Source of the DNA: Bacillota bacterium
GTDB taxonomy: Bacteria > Bacillota > Sulfobacillia > Sulfobacillales > Sulfobacillaceae
NCBI GenBank assembly: GCA_021797825.1
Contig: JAJZZA010000004.1
Span: forward strand, 20,029-84,028
DNA: 64,000 nt
Direction: 5' to 3'
The notes under the pieces are model-generated. The model was not told the DNA's origin, searched no databases, and saw nothing but the letters and a program-made list of their open reading frames with translations. The position numbers and the translations under genes are program-made. Position 1 is the first letter of the stretch, and every line of letters starts with the position of its first letter. Shown here in pieces: positions 1 through 7,610 of this stretch.

Positions 1-423
1 CGCCAAATGCGCCTCCAACAGGCTCCGGATGCGCGCCTTATATTGGATGGCTTCGCGGCGGACGCGTTCGAGTTCGAGATGCGCCTGCTGAACCTGATCG
101 TGTGCGCGCGCAGTAATCTCTTGGGCAGTGCCTTCGGCTTCCCGAACAATCAGTTCGGCTTCTTTCCGTGCCGCATTCTTGACTTCCTCCGCGGTCGATT
201 GCGCCACCAGCAAGGTATTTTGCAACGTGGTCTCCAGTTTTCGGTACTGATCGAGACGTTCGGTCATACCCGAAGTGTTCTCTTTCAACTCGTCATTTTC
301 ACGAATCAGGGCCTCGTAATCCCGGACCAATTCATCCAGAAACTCGTTGACCTCATCTTCATTGTAGCCGCGGAAGCTATGCTTGAACTCTTTGTTGACG
401 ATGTCAAGCGGCGTCAATGGCAT
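1..423 (-). CDS. divIVA: DivIVA-family cell division/polarity protein (3' end outside window)
   Basis: DivIVA binds negatively curved membrane at septa and poles and recruits division or sporulation partners. The first 141 codons are visible; the rest lies beyond the window edge. The N-terminus (MPLTPLDIVNKEF, then FRGYNEDEVNEFLDEL near residues 17-32) is the conserved lipid-binding domain, and from about residue 40 the protein becomes a charged heptad-rich coiled coil (RENDELKEN, EEVKNAARKEAELI). ATG at 423 is chosen because MPLTPLDI is the family start. It is the last visible gene of the yggS-sepF-yggT-divIVA string, 12 nt after yggT; ylmH, which lies between yggT and divIVA in Bacillus, is absent. 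Identification is firm; only the C-terminus is unknown. Confidence 0.93.
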   Translation of the reverse strand, partial: MPLTPLDIVNKEFKHSFRGYNEDEVNEFLDELVRDYEALIRENDELKENTSGMTERLDQYRKLETTLQNTLLVAQSTAEEVKNAARKEAELIVREAEGTAQEITARAHDQVQQAHLELERVRREAIQYKARIRSLLEAHLA

Positions 424-435
424 CAAACGTCCCTC

Positions 436-726
436 CTACGCACCAGCCAGAAATTGAAATAACGTAATCAACAAATACGCCACGATGTCCACCAGGAAAA
501 ACGCAATCAGCGGGGACAGATCCAGCATCCCCATCAATGGAATCCTCCGTCGAATCGGTTCTAGCACCGGCTCGGTCAGCCGAACGGCAAAGCCTGCCGC
601 TCGGCCCCATAACCCGTCCGAGCGCGGCGGAAAAAATGACGCGATAATTCTGACCATCAGCACCACAAAGAAAATTTCTTTAAGCAAATTGACACTACGG
701 GCCAGATTCAGCCAAAACAGACTCAC
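436..726 (-). CDS. yggT: YggT-family membrane protein (YlmG)
   Basis: Small integral membrane protein of the YggT/YlmG family, linked to division or membrane-protein topology; its biochemical role is unknown. The 96 residues hold two hydrophobic segments, about 14-32 and 70-93, around a short loop with the family motif EPVLEPIRRRIP. Translation starts at GTG 726, overlapping the sepF stop in a GTGA arrangement, so the two are translationally coupled. Length and the position between sepF and divIVA are typical of Gram-positive ylm clusters. No odd features. Confidence 0.9.
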   Translation of the reverse strand: MSLFWLNLARSVNLLKEIFFVVLMVRIIASFFPPRSDGLWGRAAGFAVRLTEPVLEPIRRRIPLMGMLDLSPLIAFFLVDIVAYLLITLFQFLAGA

Positions 727-1169
727 TTAGTCAGGCTCCTCATCCAGTTGGGAGTGTCCTCCTGCTCTTCGCTCGCCACCTCCACATTGCTGGGAGTCAC
801 CAGAAAAATGTTGTCCCCCACCTTGCGCAGGCCGCCATTTAGGGCATACGCCACCCCTGAAAGGAAGTTGAGCAGCCGTTGCGCGGCGCGTTCTTCAGCC
901 AAGTCCAGGTTCACAATCACCGGACGATGGCCCTTAATCTGGTCCGCAATCGCCTGCCCCTCCTCCAAGGTTCGGGGATGCATCACCACCACGCGCATGC
1001 TGCCGCGCGCTTTGTCCATGCTGACGACTCCACCACGCCTGTGTTTTGGCACCTCTTCCTCCCAATCCGGCTCGGCGCGCACGCCGCCATCTTCCATTGC
1101 GTAGCCTTCGTCATCCACCTCTTCAAACCCCACGAAGTTCAGGAATTTCCCCACAATACCTGTCTTCAT
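723..1169 (-). CDS. sepF: Cell division protein SepF
   Basis: SepF is a membrane-associated partner of FtsZ that bundles filaments and arranges the septal ring. The 148-residue protein has the usual layout: a short N-terminal membrane-targeting helix (MKTGIVGKFLNFVGF), an acidic variable linker to about residue 50, and the conserved C-terminal SepF domain (VVVMHPRTLEEGQAIADQIK, VNLDLAEERAAQRLLNFL, GVAYALNGGLRKVGDNIFLV). It ends in GTGA overlap with yggT and begins 53 nt after yggS. Family length and synteny agree, so confidence is high. Confidence 0.95.
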   Translation of the reverse strand: MKTGIVGKFLNFVGFEEVDDEGYAMEDGGVRAEPDWEEEVPKHRRGGVVSMDKARGSMRVVVMHPRTLEEGQAIADQIKGHRPVIVNLDLAEERAAQRLLNFLSGVAYALNGGLRKVGDNIFLVTPSNVEVASEEQEDTPNWMRSLTK

Positions 1170-1222
1170 ACCCGACCCCCTCCCGATTCCAACTCGTTAT
1201 CATCGTGCCCGCCAGCTATCCG

Positions 1223-1921
1223 TTACTCCGACTGTTCAGCGGAACCCCGGGGACCAAAAATGGCAGTGCCAAGACGCACCAGCGTCGCGCCGGCTTCCAC
1301 CGCCCATTGCCAATCCCCGCTCATTCCCATCGAAAGGTCCGGCAACGGTGCCCAGGGATAACCTTCCATTCGACACATTCGCCACAATTTGACCATTTCC
1401 TGCATAAGTTTCCGAATTCTTTGGAGTTCGCGACGCGATTGGTCTGCGCTTTGCGGCAACAAGACCAAAAGACCCACCAGCTGGAGATTTGGCCATTGCC
1501 CTGCCTGTTCTACAAACGGCAACAGGTCGCTCGGATCCATCCCGGTCTTGGTTGGCTCTTGGCCCGCGTTGACCTCCACCATAATGGGAAACGGACGATT
1601 AAGACGCCGGTCGAGGGCCTGCGCAACCCGCTCGCTATCCACGGACTGAATGGCGTTAAACAGATCTATAGCATATTTTACCTTATTGGTTTGGAGATGT
1701 CCAATCAGGTGCAGTTCCACCGGGCAGTCTCCTGCCCATTTTTCGCGCGCCTCCTGCACCCGGTTCTCCCCCAACAACGTAATGCCCGCCGCCACCGCCG
1801 CCAGCGCCTCCGCGCGCGTCCGGTTCTTGGTGACCGCCATAATGCGGACGCCGCCGTCCGGCCGCAGGGCGCGCAGTCGCTCCTGCGCACTCCGCACATT
1901 GTCGGTTATGGCTGAAGACAT
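1223..1921 (-). CDS. yggS: YggS/PLPBP-family pyridoxal phosphate homeostasis protein
   Basis: PLP-binding TIM-barrel protein that buffers pyridoxal phosphate and affects amino acid pools; not itself a known enzyme. The 232-residue protein shows the cofactor lysine region (IMAVTKNR, Lys32), GENRVQEAREK, the HLIGHLQTNKVKYA block and the phosphate-binding end SMGMSGDWQWAVEAG with VRLGTAIFG. ATG 1921 is preceded by GGGAGGT at 7 nt and gives the family N-terminus; a longer in-frame extension exists but has no ribosome-binding site. The start overlaps the end of pgeF by 16 nt, indicating coupling. In Bacillus this is ylmE. Confidence 0.93.
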   Translation of the reverse strand: MSSAITDNVRSAQERLRALRPDGGVRIMAVTKNRTRAEALAAVAAGITLLGENRVQEAREKWAGDCPVELHLIGHLQTNKVKYAIDLFNAIQSVDSERVAQALDRRLNRPFPIMVEVNAGQEPTKTGMDPSDLLPFVEQAGQWPNLQLVGLLVLLPQSADQSRRELQRIRKLMQEMVKLWRMCRMEGYPWAPLPDLSMGMSGDWQWAVEAGATLVRLGTAIFGPRGSAEQSE

Positions 1922-2697
1922 ATGTAACCTCCCATGCGCCCCGCGCGACCGCCGCTGCCGCGATGCGAGAAGAACCAGTCCGCGCGGCACCGGGTGCAGA
2001 GTTGCGCGTGATCGATATGTTCCGGCAACAGTCCGGCCTGCTCCAACAGAATCTGATTGGCTAGGGCCAAATCCAGCATCCAGTGCCCATCCCGGGCGGC
2101 CGGGCGCAGGGGCCGCGAGCCGGCGGTGGTCAGTACCCGCTCACGCACCGGTCCATCGACTTCATAACAGCAGGATCCGATGGCGGGCCCGATGCCGGCT
2201 CGCAGGTCTTTAGCCGCGACGCCTGCCGCCACCATTAGCCGCACAGCCTCTTGCTGTATCCCCGCCACCGTCCCTCTCCACCCCGCGTGCACCACGCCCG
2301 CCATCCGGCCGTCTCTTGCGCTCAGAAAAATGGGCGTGCAGTCCGCGAACCCCAAGCCCAGCACCACCGTCGGGTCACGGGTCAGCAGACCGTCGACCCC
2401 GGGAATGGCACCTTCTGCATCCAAAGCTCCCCGTCCCCGCTCGGCCGCATTGGCCCAGACCACCTTGGCCCCGTGGACTTGTTGCGCGGTCACCAGATCC
2501 TCGACCCGGCGTCCGCTCCAGGACACCGCCCGCCGCCGGTTTTCCCGCACCGCGGCAGCCTCATCCTGAACCTGAAACGAAATGTTCATGGTGTCAAACG
2601 GCGCCACTCCCACTCCGCCCAGGCGGGTGGTGACCCAAGCCCGCACCCCGTCATGCGGCGACCAGCGCCACATCGCTTTGTCCAGCTGCCAGCCCAT
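1906..2697 (-). CDS. pgeF: PgeF/YlmD multicopper polyphenol oxidoreductase-fold protein
   Basis: Member of the DUF152/YfiH family, described as a peptidoglycan-editing factor and purine nucleoside phosphorylase/laccase-like enzyme. In 263 residues it retains the metal-binding signature: FADCTPIF, VVHAGWRGTV and SCCYEVD, plus TRLGGVGVAPFDTMN near the start and CTRCRADWFFSHRG near the end. ATG 2697 follows GAGGGGGG and matches the family start; the frame stays open upstream but without support. It is the first gene of the pgeF-yggS-sepF-yggT-divIVA run and faces away from the EAL gene, so its promoter should lie within 2700-3060. Confidence 0.92.
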   Translation of the reverse strand: MGWQLDKAMWRWSPHDGVRAWVTTRLGGVGVAPFDTMNISFQVQDEAAAVRENRRRAVSWSGRRVEDLVTAQQVHGAKVVWANAAERGRGALDAEGAIPGVDGLLTRDPTVVLGLGFADCTPIFLSARDGRMAGVVHAGWRGTVAGIQQEAVRLMVAAGVAAKDLRAGIGPAIGSCCYEVDGPVRERVLTTAGSRPLRPAARDGHWMLDLALANQILLEQAGLLPEHIDHAQLCTRCRADWFFSHRGSGGRAGRMGGYICLQP

Positions 2698-3061
2698 GGA
2701 TGTGCCCCCCTCGGTGATCGTCTTCGCTCTCATCTTATCAAACGCGCCGAAAAACGCCCCGCTTTTGCCAGGAAGATGGGAAGCGCCCGCAGCGGCACGG
2801 CCGCATCCGGCCAGCCGGCTGACCACGTTTTCGGCTCCAAGCCAGGCGGTTTCGCGCCCCGGGCCCGCGTCGGCAGACTTCGCCAAACCGTGGCGCCATC
2901 TTTCACCCCGTTCCGGACCCGGTTGGGCGTCCTCGGCATCTGGCGCTGACCACCCGGCTAAGCGCTTGGCCGCGACCCGGCGTTAACCCAAGGTTAACGC
3001 CGTCATAACGGGCGCTTCATGATGGTGCTTTACCATAGGTGCGGACAGGAGGTTTATGGTC
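2698..3061. other. Intergenic region between divergent pgeF and the EAL gene
   Basis: No supported gene. It must hold the promoters for pgeF (leftward) and the EAL gene (rightward). The clearest element is the perfect palindrome listed at 2979-3001. Longer open frames here are upstream extensions of pgeF without ribosome-binding sites. Confidence 0.6.
2979..3001. promoter_or_regulatory. Perfect 10-bp inverted repeat, candidate operator of the EAL gene
   Basis: GGCGTTAACC, 3-nt spacer CAA, then GGTTAACGCC: two exactly complementary 10-nt arms about 60 bp upstream of the EAL start codon. There is no T-tract and the loop is only 3 nt, so a transcription-factor operator is likelier than a terminator. 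The binding protein is unknown. Confidence 0.55.
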
Positions 3062-3826
3062 ATGTCCCCCCACACCCTATATCCCGTGTATCAACCCATC
3101 GTCGGCCTCGCCGACGGTCATCTGCTGGGGTTCGAATCCCTCCTCCGAGACGGCGGCCCCGATCACGTGCCGCCGGAGACCCTGTTCGCATTAGCTCGCC
3201 GCGAAGGTTGCCTCTTCTTACTGGAAATCACCGCCCGCCGCCTGGCCATCGAACACCGTCCCCGGCTCGACCGTCCCTACCGGCTCTTTCTGAATGTTTC
3301 GCCGGACATTCTGATGGATCCAGGGTATGAACTCGGCCTGACGCTCGCGCAATTGAGCCGACATCACCTGGCCCCGGAGTCCGTGGTGTTGGAAATCACC
3401 GAGCAGTTTCGGGTATATGATCCGGGTGCTTTGGACCGCATCATGTCCCACTATCAACAGCAAGGGTTTTTCGTGGCCATCGACGACTTTGGAGCGGGTT
3501 ATGCCAATCTTAACCTGCTAACCCAAATAGCGCCCAAGTTTTTGAAATTAGACCGCCAATTAATCGACGATATAGCCCACAAACCTCGTTCGCAAGCGAT
3601 CGTGGAGGCCATGGTCACGTTCTGCAACGTTACCCACACTGGCTTGATCGCCGAAGGCATCGAAAACCCGGCCGATTGGCGCTGGCTTATGGCGAGCGGG
3701 GTGCCGTTCGGGCAAGGCTATCTGCTCGGGCGGCCCGCCCCCGCGGCGGCCTGGACGCCCGAGCGGGTGACAGCCCACCAATCCGCCTATGGCGCCATGC
3801 TCCAGCAGGTGATGACCCCGGCTTGA
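3062..3826 (+). CDS. Stand-alone EAL-domain c-di-GMP phosphodiesterase
   Basis: A 254-residue protein that is essentially one EAL domain, predicted to hydrolyse cyclic di-GMP. Catalytic elements are intact: FESLLRDGG (the EAL position reads ESL), FLNVSP, VLEITEQ, AIDDFGAGYANL, LKLDRQLID, AEGIEN and GQGYLLGRP, giving the metal-binding Glu, Asn, Glu, Asp-Asp, Lys, Glu and Gln set. No sensor, GGDEF or membrane segment is visible. AGGAGG lies 9 nt before ATG 3062; an ATG two codons earlier is too close. It is the only plus-strand gene in the division/sporulation block and is bounded by a palindrome upstream and a bidirectional hairpin downstream, so it is its own transcription unit. Activity is inferred from motifs only. 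Confidence 0.9.
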   Translation: MSPHTLYPVYQPIVGLADGHLLGFESLLRDGGPDHVPPETLFALARREGCLFLLEITARRLAIEHRPRLDRPYRLFLNVSPDILMDPGYELGLTLAQLSRHHLAPESVVLEITEQFRVYDPGALDRIMSHYQQQGFFVAIDDFGAGYANLNLLTQIAPKFLKLDRQLIDDIAHKPRSQAIVEAMVTFCNVTHTGLIAEGIENPADWRWLMASGVPFGQGYLLGRPAPAAAWTPERVTAHQSAYGAMLQQVMTPA

Positions 3827-3935
3827 CAGGGTTCCGACGCGGACTGAGCGGACCACCCGCCGCGGCCCAGCAAACCCCTGGCGCGGAGCCCTCCGCGCGG
3901 TGATGGCATGCTGCGGCGAAATCCCGGCGGACAGT

Positions 3936-3960
3936 AAAGAAGCGCCCCGCAGGGCGCTTT
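3936..3960. terminator. Bidirectional intrinsic terminator between the EAL gene and ylmC
   Basis: Perfect 8-bp stem AAGCGCCC/GGGCGCTT with loop CGCA (arms 3940-3947 and 3952-3959). T-rich sequence follows on both strands. It lies between the convergent ends of the EAL gene and ylmC. Confidence 0.7.
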
Positions 3961-4220
3961 CAATACCCGCCTGATGGATCGGGGTCCCCAGCCACTTCGA
4001 CCAGAATGACATCGCGTCCAATTTTATGGATTTTCTCCCACTCAATCACGATATCGCGCTCACGCCCAAAGAGTCCCAAGAGCCGTCCGCTGCCGAGGAT
4101 GACAACCGCCTTGATCCGGCCCTGTTCCAAGTCCAGTTCAAGGTCCCCGATCAAACCTAAACGACAGCCGTCGACCACATTGATGACTTCCTTCATCCGC
4201 AGTTCGGAGGTTTTCAGCAT
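3960..4220 (-). CDS. ylmC: YlmC/YmxH-family PRC-barrel sporulation protein
   Basis: Small PRC-barrel protein of the YlmC/YmxH family, found in spore formers next to sigG; function unknown. The 86 residues give MLKTSELRMKEVINVVDG, then GLIGDLELDLEQGRIKAVVI and GLFGRERDIVIEWEKIHKIG, the typical barrel. ATG 4220 has GGAGGG 7 nt upstream and matches the family start better than the ATG six codons earlier. It lies 53 nt after spoIIR and ends at the shared terminator, so it is probably the last gene of a sigG-spoIIR-ylmC unit. Confidence 0.88.
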   Translation of the reverse strand: MLKTSELRMKEVINVVDGCRLGLIGDLELDLEQGRIKAVVILGSGRLLGLFGRERDIVIEWEKIHKIGRDVILVEVAGDPDPSGGY

Positions 4221-4273
4221 CGGGCATCCCTCCGCCAAATCCTATGCGTGCCTCGACTCCGGTAGACATCGCG

Positions 4274-4903
4274 CTAGAATCGTCCAAACACCCTGGCCAA
4301 CCAGGCGGGGGTCCCCCAGGAAACGCGGATATGACCCCACTCGGCCGGCGGCGGCCGGCGGGCGGACAAGGGCGGGCGCCGGGCCTCGGGCAGATGGCTT
4401 AGGGGAACGGCGAGAGACTGGCTCATGTCGATGAAACAGAGTGATGGAAACAAAACACACCACCAGTTATGGCCCTGCCCACGTCCCAACACCACCAACA
4501 GGGCTCGGTAGCGGCCGGCGGGCAGCACCCAACTTCCATAAGCTTTAGTCGGGAAGTTGGTCCGGGTGAATGCCACGCGGGCCCGGTAAGCAAAGTGACC
4601 GCCGGCTAGCACCTGGTTGGCGGCGGCTGCCAGCGCCGTCCGCTCCCGGCGAATGACTTGGGCTGCCGCCGATGCGGAGCGCACCCGGGTCAGGTCCGGC
4701 TCCAAAATCCGCAGCACGGCGTCGCGCACCTCTAATTTCACGGCTTGGTCAAGCGGGTTGTCGGAATTGGCAATCACCCGCAAGCGGATAATATGCGCCG
4801 GTGTGGAGCTTACGCCCCCCCGCGGCGGCGCTGGCCGCGGCGGCCCCATGGCGCTTACCATGCCGATGACCAGCAGGCCGACGATGGCCGATTTAAACCC
4901 CAT
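4274..4903 (-). CDS. spoIIR: Stage II sporulation protein R
   Basis: SpoIIR is made in the forespore, is exported to the intermembrane space and triggers SpoIIGA to process pro-sigmaE in the mother cell. The 209-residue protein has an N-terminal signal/anchor segment (about 4-19) and the hallmark blocks HIIRLRVIANSDNPLDQAVK (about 38-57) and GHNWWCVLFPSLCFID (about 144-159). The last 40 residues are proline-rich and variable. It starts 2 nt after the sigG stop, so it is co-transcribed with sigG, presumably from the sigmaF/G-type promoter at 5715-5743. This puts signal (SpoIIR) and receiver (SpoIIGA/SigE) genes side by side. Confidence 0.93.
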   Translation of the reverse strand: MGFKSAIVGLLVIGMVSAMGPPRPAPPRGGVSSTPAHIIRLRVIANSDNPLDQAVKLEVRDAVLRILEPDLTRVRSASAAAQVIRRERTALAAAANQVLAGGHFAYRARVAFTRTNFPTKAYGSWVLPAGRYRALLVVLGRGQGHNWWCVLFPSLCFIDMSQSLAVPLSHLPEARRPPLSARRPPPAEWGHIRVSWGTPAWLARVFGRF

Positions 4904-4905
4904 CG

Positions 4906-5679
4906 CTACATGTACTTCCGCATGTGGTTCAACGCGGCCTTCTCCAATCGGGATACCTGCGCCTGGCTGATGCCGATTTCGTCGGCCACTTCCATCTGGG
5001 TCTTGCCATGAAAAAACCGCATGGTCAAAATCCGCTTTTCCCGCTCGTTGAGACGGCGCATGGCCTCACGAATGGCAATCCCCTCGAGCCAACTGCGGTC
5101 CACATTCTTCTCGTCGCTAATCTGGTCCATGACGAAAATAGGGTCGCCGCCATCATGATAGATGGGTTCGTAGAGGGACATCGGCTCTTGAATGGCGTCG
5201 AGCGCATACAGAACATCTTCCCGCGGCAGGCCCATTTCCTCGGCAATCTCGCCGACGTTGGGTTCCTTGGCAAACCGGTGTACCAAGGCGTCGCGCACCT
5301 GCAGCGCTTTGTAGGCCACGTCGCGCAGCGAACGGCTGACGCGGATCGGGCTGTTGTCCCGCAAATAGCGCCGAATTTCGCCGATAATCATGGGGACCGC
5401 ATAGGTGGAAAATTTGACGTTTTGGCCCAAGTCGAAGTTGTCAATAGCCTTCATCAAGCCGATACAACCCACTTGAAAGAGGTCATCGCTATGCTCGCCA
5501 CGGTTTTGAAACCGCTGAATGACGCTTAGCACCAGCCGCAGGTTGCCGCTGATCAGCTGCTCTCGCGCCTCACAGTTGCCGCCTTGCAGTTCCCGAAAAA
5601 GTTCCCGCATTTTCAGGTTGCCCAACACAGGCAATTTCGCGGTGTTGACGCCTGGGATTTCCACCTTGTTAAGGGGCAT
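4906..5679 (-). CDS. sigG: RNA polymerase sporulation sigma factor SigG
   Basis: Late forespore sigma factor. The 257-residue protein starts with the SigG-type N-terminus (MPLNKVEIPGVNTAKLPVL), then sigma region 2 (NLRLVLSVIQRF, DDLFQVGCIGLMKAIDNFDL, KFSTYAVPMIIGEIRRYLRD), region 3 (FAKEPNVGEIAEEMGLPRED) and region 4 (KRILTMRFFHGKTQMEVADE, then ISQAQVSRLEK). GGGAGG is 8 nt before ATG 5679. It lies 121 nt downstream of sigE with its own promoter in the gap and is followed immediately by spoIIR. The sigE-sigG order is as in Bacillus. SigF is a relative, but the N-terminus and location favour SigG. Confidence 0.96.
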   Translation of the reverse strand: MPLNKVEIPGVNTAKLPVLGNLKMRELFRELQGGNCEAREQLISGNLRLVLSVIQRFQNRGEHSDDLFQVGCIGLMKAIDNFDLGQNVKFSTYAVPMIIGEIRRYLRDNSPIRVSRSLRDVAYKALQVRDALVHRFAKEPNVGEIAEEMGLPREDVLYALDAIQEPMSLYEPIYHDGGDPIFVMDQISDEKNVDRSWLEGIAIREAMRRLNEREKRILTMRFFHGKTQMEVADEIGISQAQVSRLEKAALNHMRKYM

Positions 5680-5714
5680 CCACGCTACCTCCCGGATTCC
5701 GCCGACCTACCAGG

Positions 5715-5743
5715 AGTATCGCCCAAACCGTCAGGCGCTATAC
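5715..5743 (-). promoter_or_regulatory. SigmaF/SigmaG-type promoter for sigG-spoIIR
   Basis: On the minus strand GTATA (5743-5739), 15 nt, GGCGATACT (5723-5715). This matches the known forespore consensus (GYATA, about 15 nt, GGnnAnAnT) at every fixed position and sits about 36 nt before the sigG start. Consensus match is seen; use by sigmaF or sigmaG is inferred from the family. Confidence 0.75.
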
Positions 5744-5800
5744 CACACCCCACCCTCAAATTGCCAATTTTTGTCATAACAACCCGCGCCATGCCGGCGT

Positions 5801-6541
5801 CTACTCCAGGCGATGAAATTCCTTGCGCAAGCGTTTCAAGATTCTCTTCTCCAGCCGGGAAATATAGGACTGGCTAATTCCCAGGGAATCGGCCACTTCT
5901 TTCTGAGTACGCTCTGCACCCCCTCCCAAACCAAATCGTAATTCCATAATGCGGCGCTCGCGGCTGTTCAATTTGGTCAGAGCACGCCGCAGCAGCGTCT
6001 TATCCGCCTCATCCTCCAGCCGCTTATAAATCAAGTCGCTTTCCGTGCCCAGCACATCCGACAGGAGCAGTTCGTTGCCGTCCCAGTCGACATTTAAGGG
6101 CTCGTCAAAGGAGACTTCCGAGCGCAATCGGCTGTTCCGCCGCAAATACATCAGGATTTCGTTTTCAATACATTTCGATGCGTAGGTGGCGAGTTTAATC
6201 CGTCTGTCCACATTAAACGTATTGACCGCCTTGATCAGGCCGATCGTCCCGATGGAAACCAAATCTTCAATCCCCACGCCGGTATTTTCGAACTTGCGGG
6301 CGATATAGACCACCAGCCGGAGATTGCGTTCGATCAGTGTGGCCCGTACCTGCGCCTCGCCAGCAGCCAAATGGGAGAGCAGCTTGGCCTCTTCATCTCC
6401 ACTCAAGGGAGGAGGGAGCGCCTCGCTCGACCCCACATAATGAATCTCCCGGCTCTCGGTATCCAGTCCCAGCACTTCCCGCACCGCCCGTCGCACCCGC
6501 GGCCACCACGGTTCTGGAACTCCCGTCCGCCGCTGTATCAT
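5801..6541 (-). CDS. sigE: Pro-sigmaE, mother-cell sporulation sigma factor
   Basis: Early mother-cell sigma factor made as an inactive precursor. The 246 residues begin with a basic/amphipathic pro-region ([16 protein letters not shown]), followed by [19 protein letters not shown], near where SpoIIGA cleaves in relatives, then sigma region 2 ([40 protein letters not shown]) and region 4 ([40 protein letters not shown]). ATG 6541 overlaps the spoIIGA stop (ATGA), so protease and substrate are translated together. Length and order match the spoIIG operon of Bacillus. Confidence 0.96.
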   Translation of the reverse strand: MIQRRTGVPEPWWPRVRRAVREVLGLDTESREIHYVGSSEALPPPLSGDEEAKLLSHLAAGEAQVRATLIERNLRLVVYIARKFENTGVGIEDLVSIGTIGLIKAVNTFNVDRRIKLATYASKCIENEILMYLRRNSRLRSEVSFDEPLNVDWDGNELLLSDVLGTESDLIYKRLEDEADKTLLRRALTKLNSRERRIMELRFGLGGGAERTQKEVADSLGISQSYISRLEKRILKRLRKEFHRLE

Positions 6542-7398
6542 GCTCCCACTCCTTCATGATCCCGTGACACCAGAGCAGACGGCGCCACCAGTCCCCGATA
6601 CGACCCATCCGACGATACCGGCCGTGCGCTGAAGCCCACCATCAGCGGAACCATGTCGTGCTGACGACCGAGATAATAGCCGCGGGCGGCATCCACCGCC
6701 ACGGCCGGCATGACGCCCTCGCCGCCCAGCGAATCAAACCGAACCAGCACCAACCGACCCCGCCAGGCATCCGGCACCCGTGCCGCCTCCGCCCCCGCGC
6801 GCACCCAATCCAACACTTCGGACGGCAGCCATTTCACCGCAACCTCAGTCTCCAGCACCATAACCGGACGGCGCGACACAGGATCTTGCAACCGGTTGCC
6901 CGAATCCCACAAAACCCGGACGGCCAGGCCACGACCGGCCAGCGTCACCGCCACTTCACCGAGGGCGTGCTGGCCGAGAACCCGGCGCACCGTCTTGACG
7001 GGCAACACCGCCATCCCACCGGCCAAGAAGCCGGGAACCAACGGAGCCCAGTCCTGATAGGGCAGTACGGAGCCAAACCAGGTCAGACCCGCTAACATCA
7101 CCCCAGCCGCCAAGAGCGTGAGCCCCGCAAACAGAAGATAGGTCTTCATCCATTGACGACGGGCAAGCCTCCCTAACCCGATCGGCAGCATCACGGCAGG
7201 CCACAACACACTGAATTCCCAGGGTGTGGCATAAAGATTCTGGCGCCACAATACCCATAGCGTGGGAAGGGCGCCCATTGCCGCGGCGAGCGTCAGCCGG
7301 CCGGGCCGGGGCCGGTAGCCGGCCAGTTTCGCGGTCAGCCACAATAGCACAAAGTCCATCTCCAGGCTTAACCCCAACGTCCCGTAGGCACTAACCAT
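6538..7398 (-). CDS. spoIIGA: SpoIIGA, pro-sigmaE processing aspartic protease
   Basis: Membrane-bound aspartic protease that activates pro-sigmaE when SpoIIR arrives from the forespore. The 286 residues have an N-terminal half of about five hydrophobic segments (roughly 8-25, 36-50, 62-78, 86-105 and 115-133) and a soluble C-terminal protease domain with [13 protein letters not shown]; Asp165 in DSGN is the predicted catalytic residue (DTGN-like). The 4-nt overlap with sigE is typical. Its promoter is the Spo0A-type site at 7499-7531. Sequence divergence in this family is high, but motif and context make the call secure. Confidence 0.92.
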   Translation of the reverse strand: MVSAYGTLGLSLEMDFVLLWLTAKLAGYRPRPGRLTLAAAMGALPTLWVLWRQNLYATPWEFSVLWPAVMLPIGLGRLARRQWMKTYLLFAGLTLLAAGVMLAGLTWFGSVLPYQDWAPLVPGFLAGGMAVLPVKTVRRVLGQHALGEVAVTLAGRGLAVRVLWDSGNRLQDPVSRRPVMVLETEVAVKWLPSEVLDWVRAGAEAARVPDAWRGRLVLVRFDSLGGEGVMPAVAVDAARGYYLGRQHDMVPLMVGFSARPVSSDGSYRGLVAPSALVSRDHEGVGA

Positions 7399-7498
7399 CC
7401 CCCGGCGCCTCCCCTCTTCCCCTTACCCCTATGGCGCATCCTCCGGTTTATGGCATGTGTATGCGCCGTGAGCCGGGGAGTATGTCTCTCCGCGCCCC

Positions 7499-7531
7499 AT
7501 TGTAGACACCCCCACCCGAAAACCTTGTCAA
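7499..7531 (-). promoter_or_regulatory. spoIIG promoter with over-long 21-nt spacer (Spo0A-type)
   Basis: Minus strand: consensus TTGACA (7531-7526) and TACAAT (7504-7499) separated by exactly 21 nt, about 100 nt before spoIIGA. The Bacillus subtilis spoIIG promoter is known for near-consensus hexamers 22 nt apart, which need Spo0A~P. ATTGACAAG over the -35 matches 7 of 9 positions of a reverse 0A box (TTYGACAAA). Layout is seen; Spo0A control is inferred. Confidence 0.7.
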
Positions 7532-7563
7532 TCCGATGAGAGCGGCCACAGAAAGTTGCCGAC

Positions 7564-7590
7564 AAAAAACCCGCCCGGTGCCGGGCGGGT
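7564..7590 (-). terminator. Rho-independent terminator after ftsZ
   Basis: On the minus strand a GC-rich hairpin (ACCCGCCC and GGGCGGGT arms with a GG-CA-CC top) followed by TTTTTT, 21 nt after the ftsZ stop. It separates the dcw transcript from spoIIGA. Confidence 0.9.
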
Positions 7591-7610
7591 GCTGGGGTGT
7601 TGCCGCCTCC

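Noticed and set aside
1046..1915. 289-codon plus-strand frame antisense to sepF/yggS
   Set aside because: Shadow of two well-recognised minus-strand genes; no ribosome-binding site or motif. The same applies to the other long plus-strand frames across the dcw cluster, such as 22521-23324.
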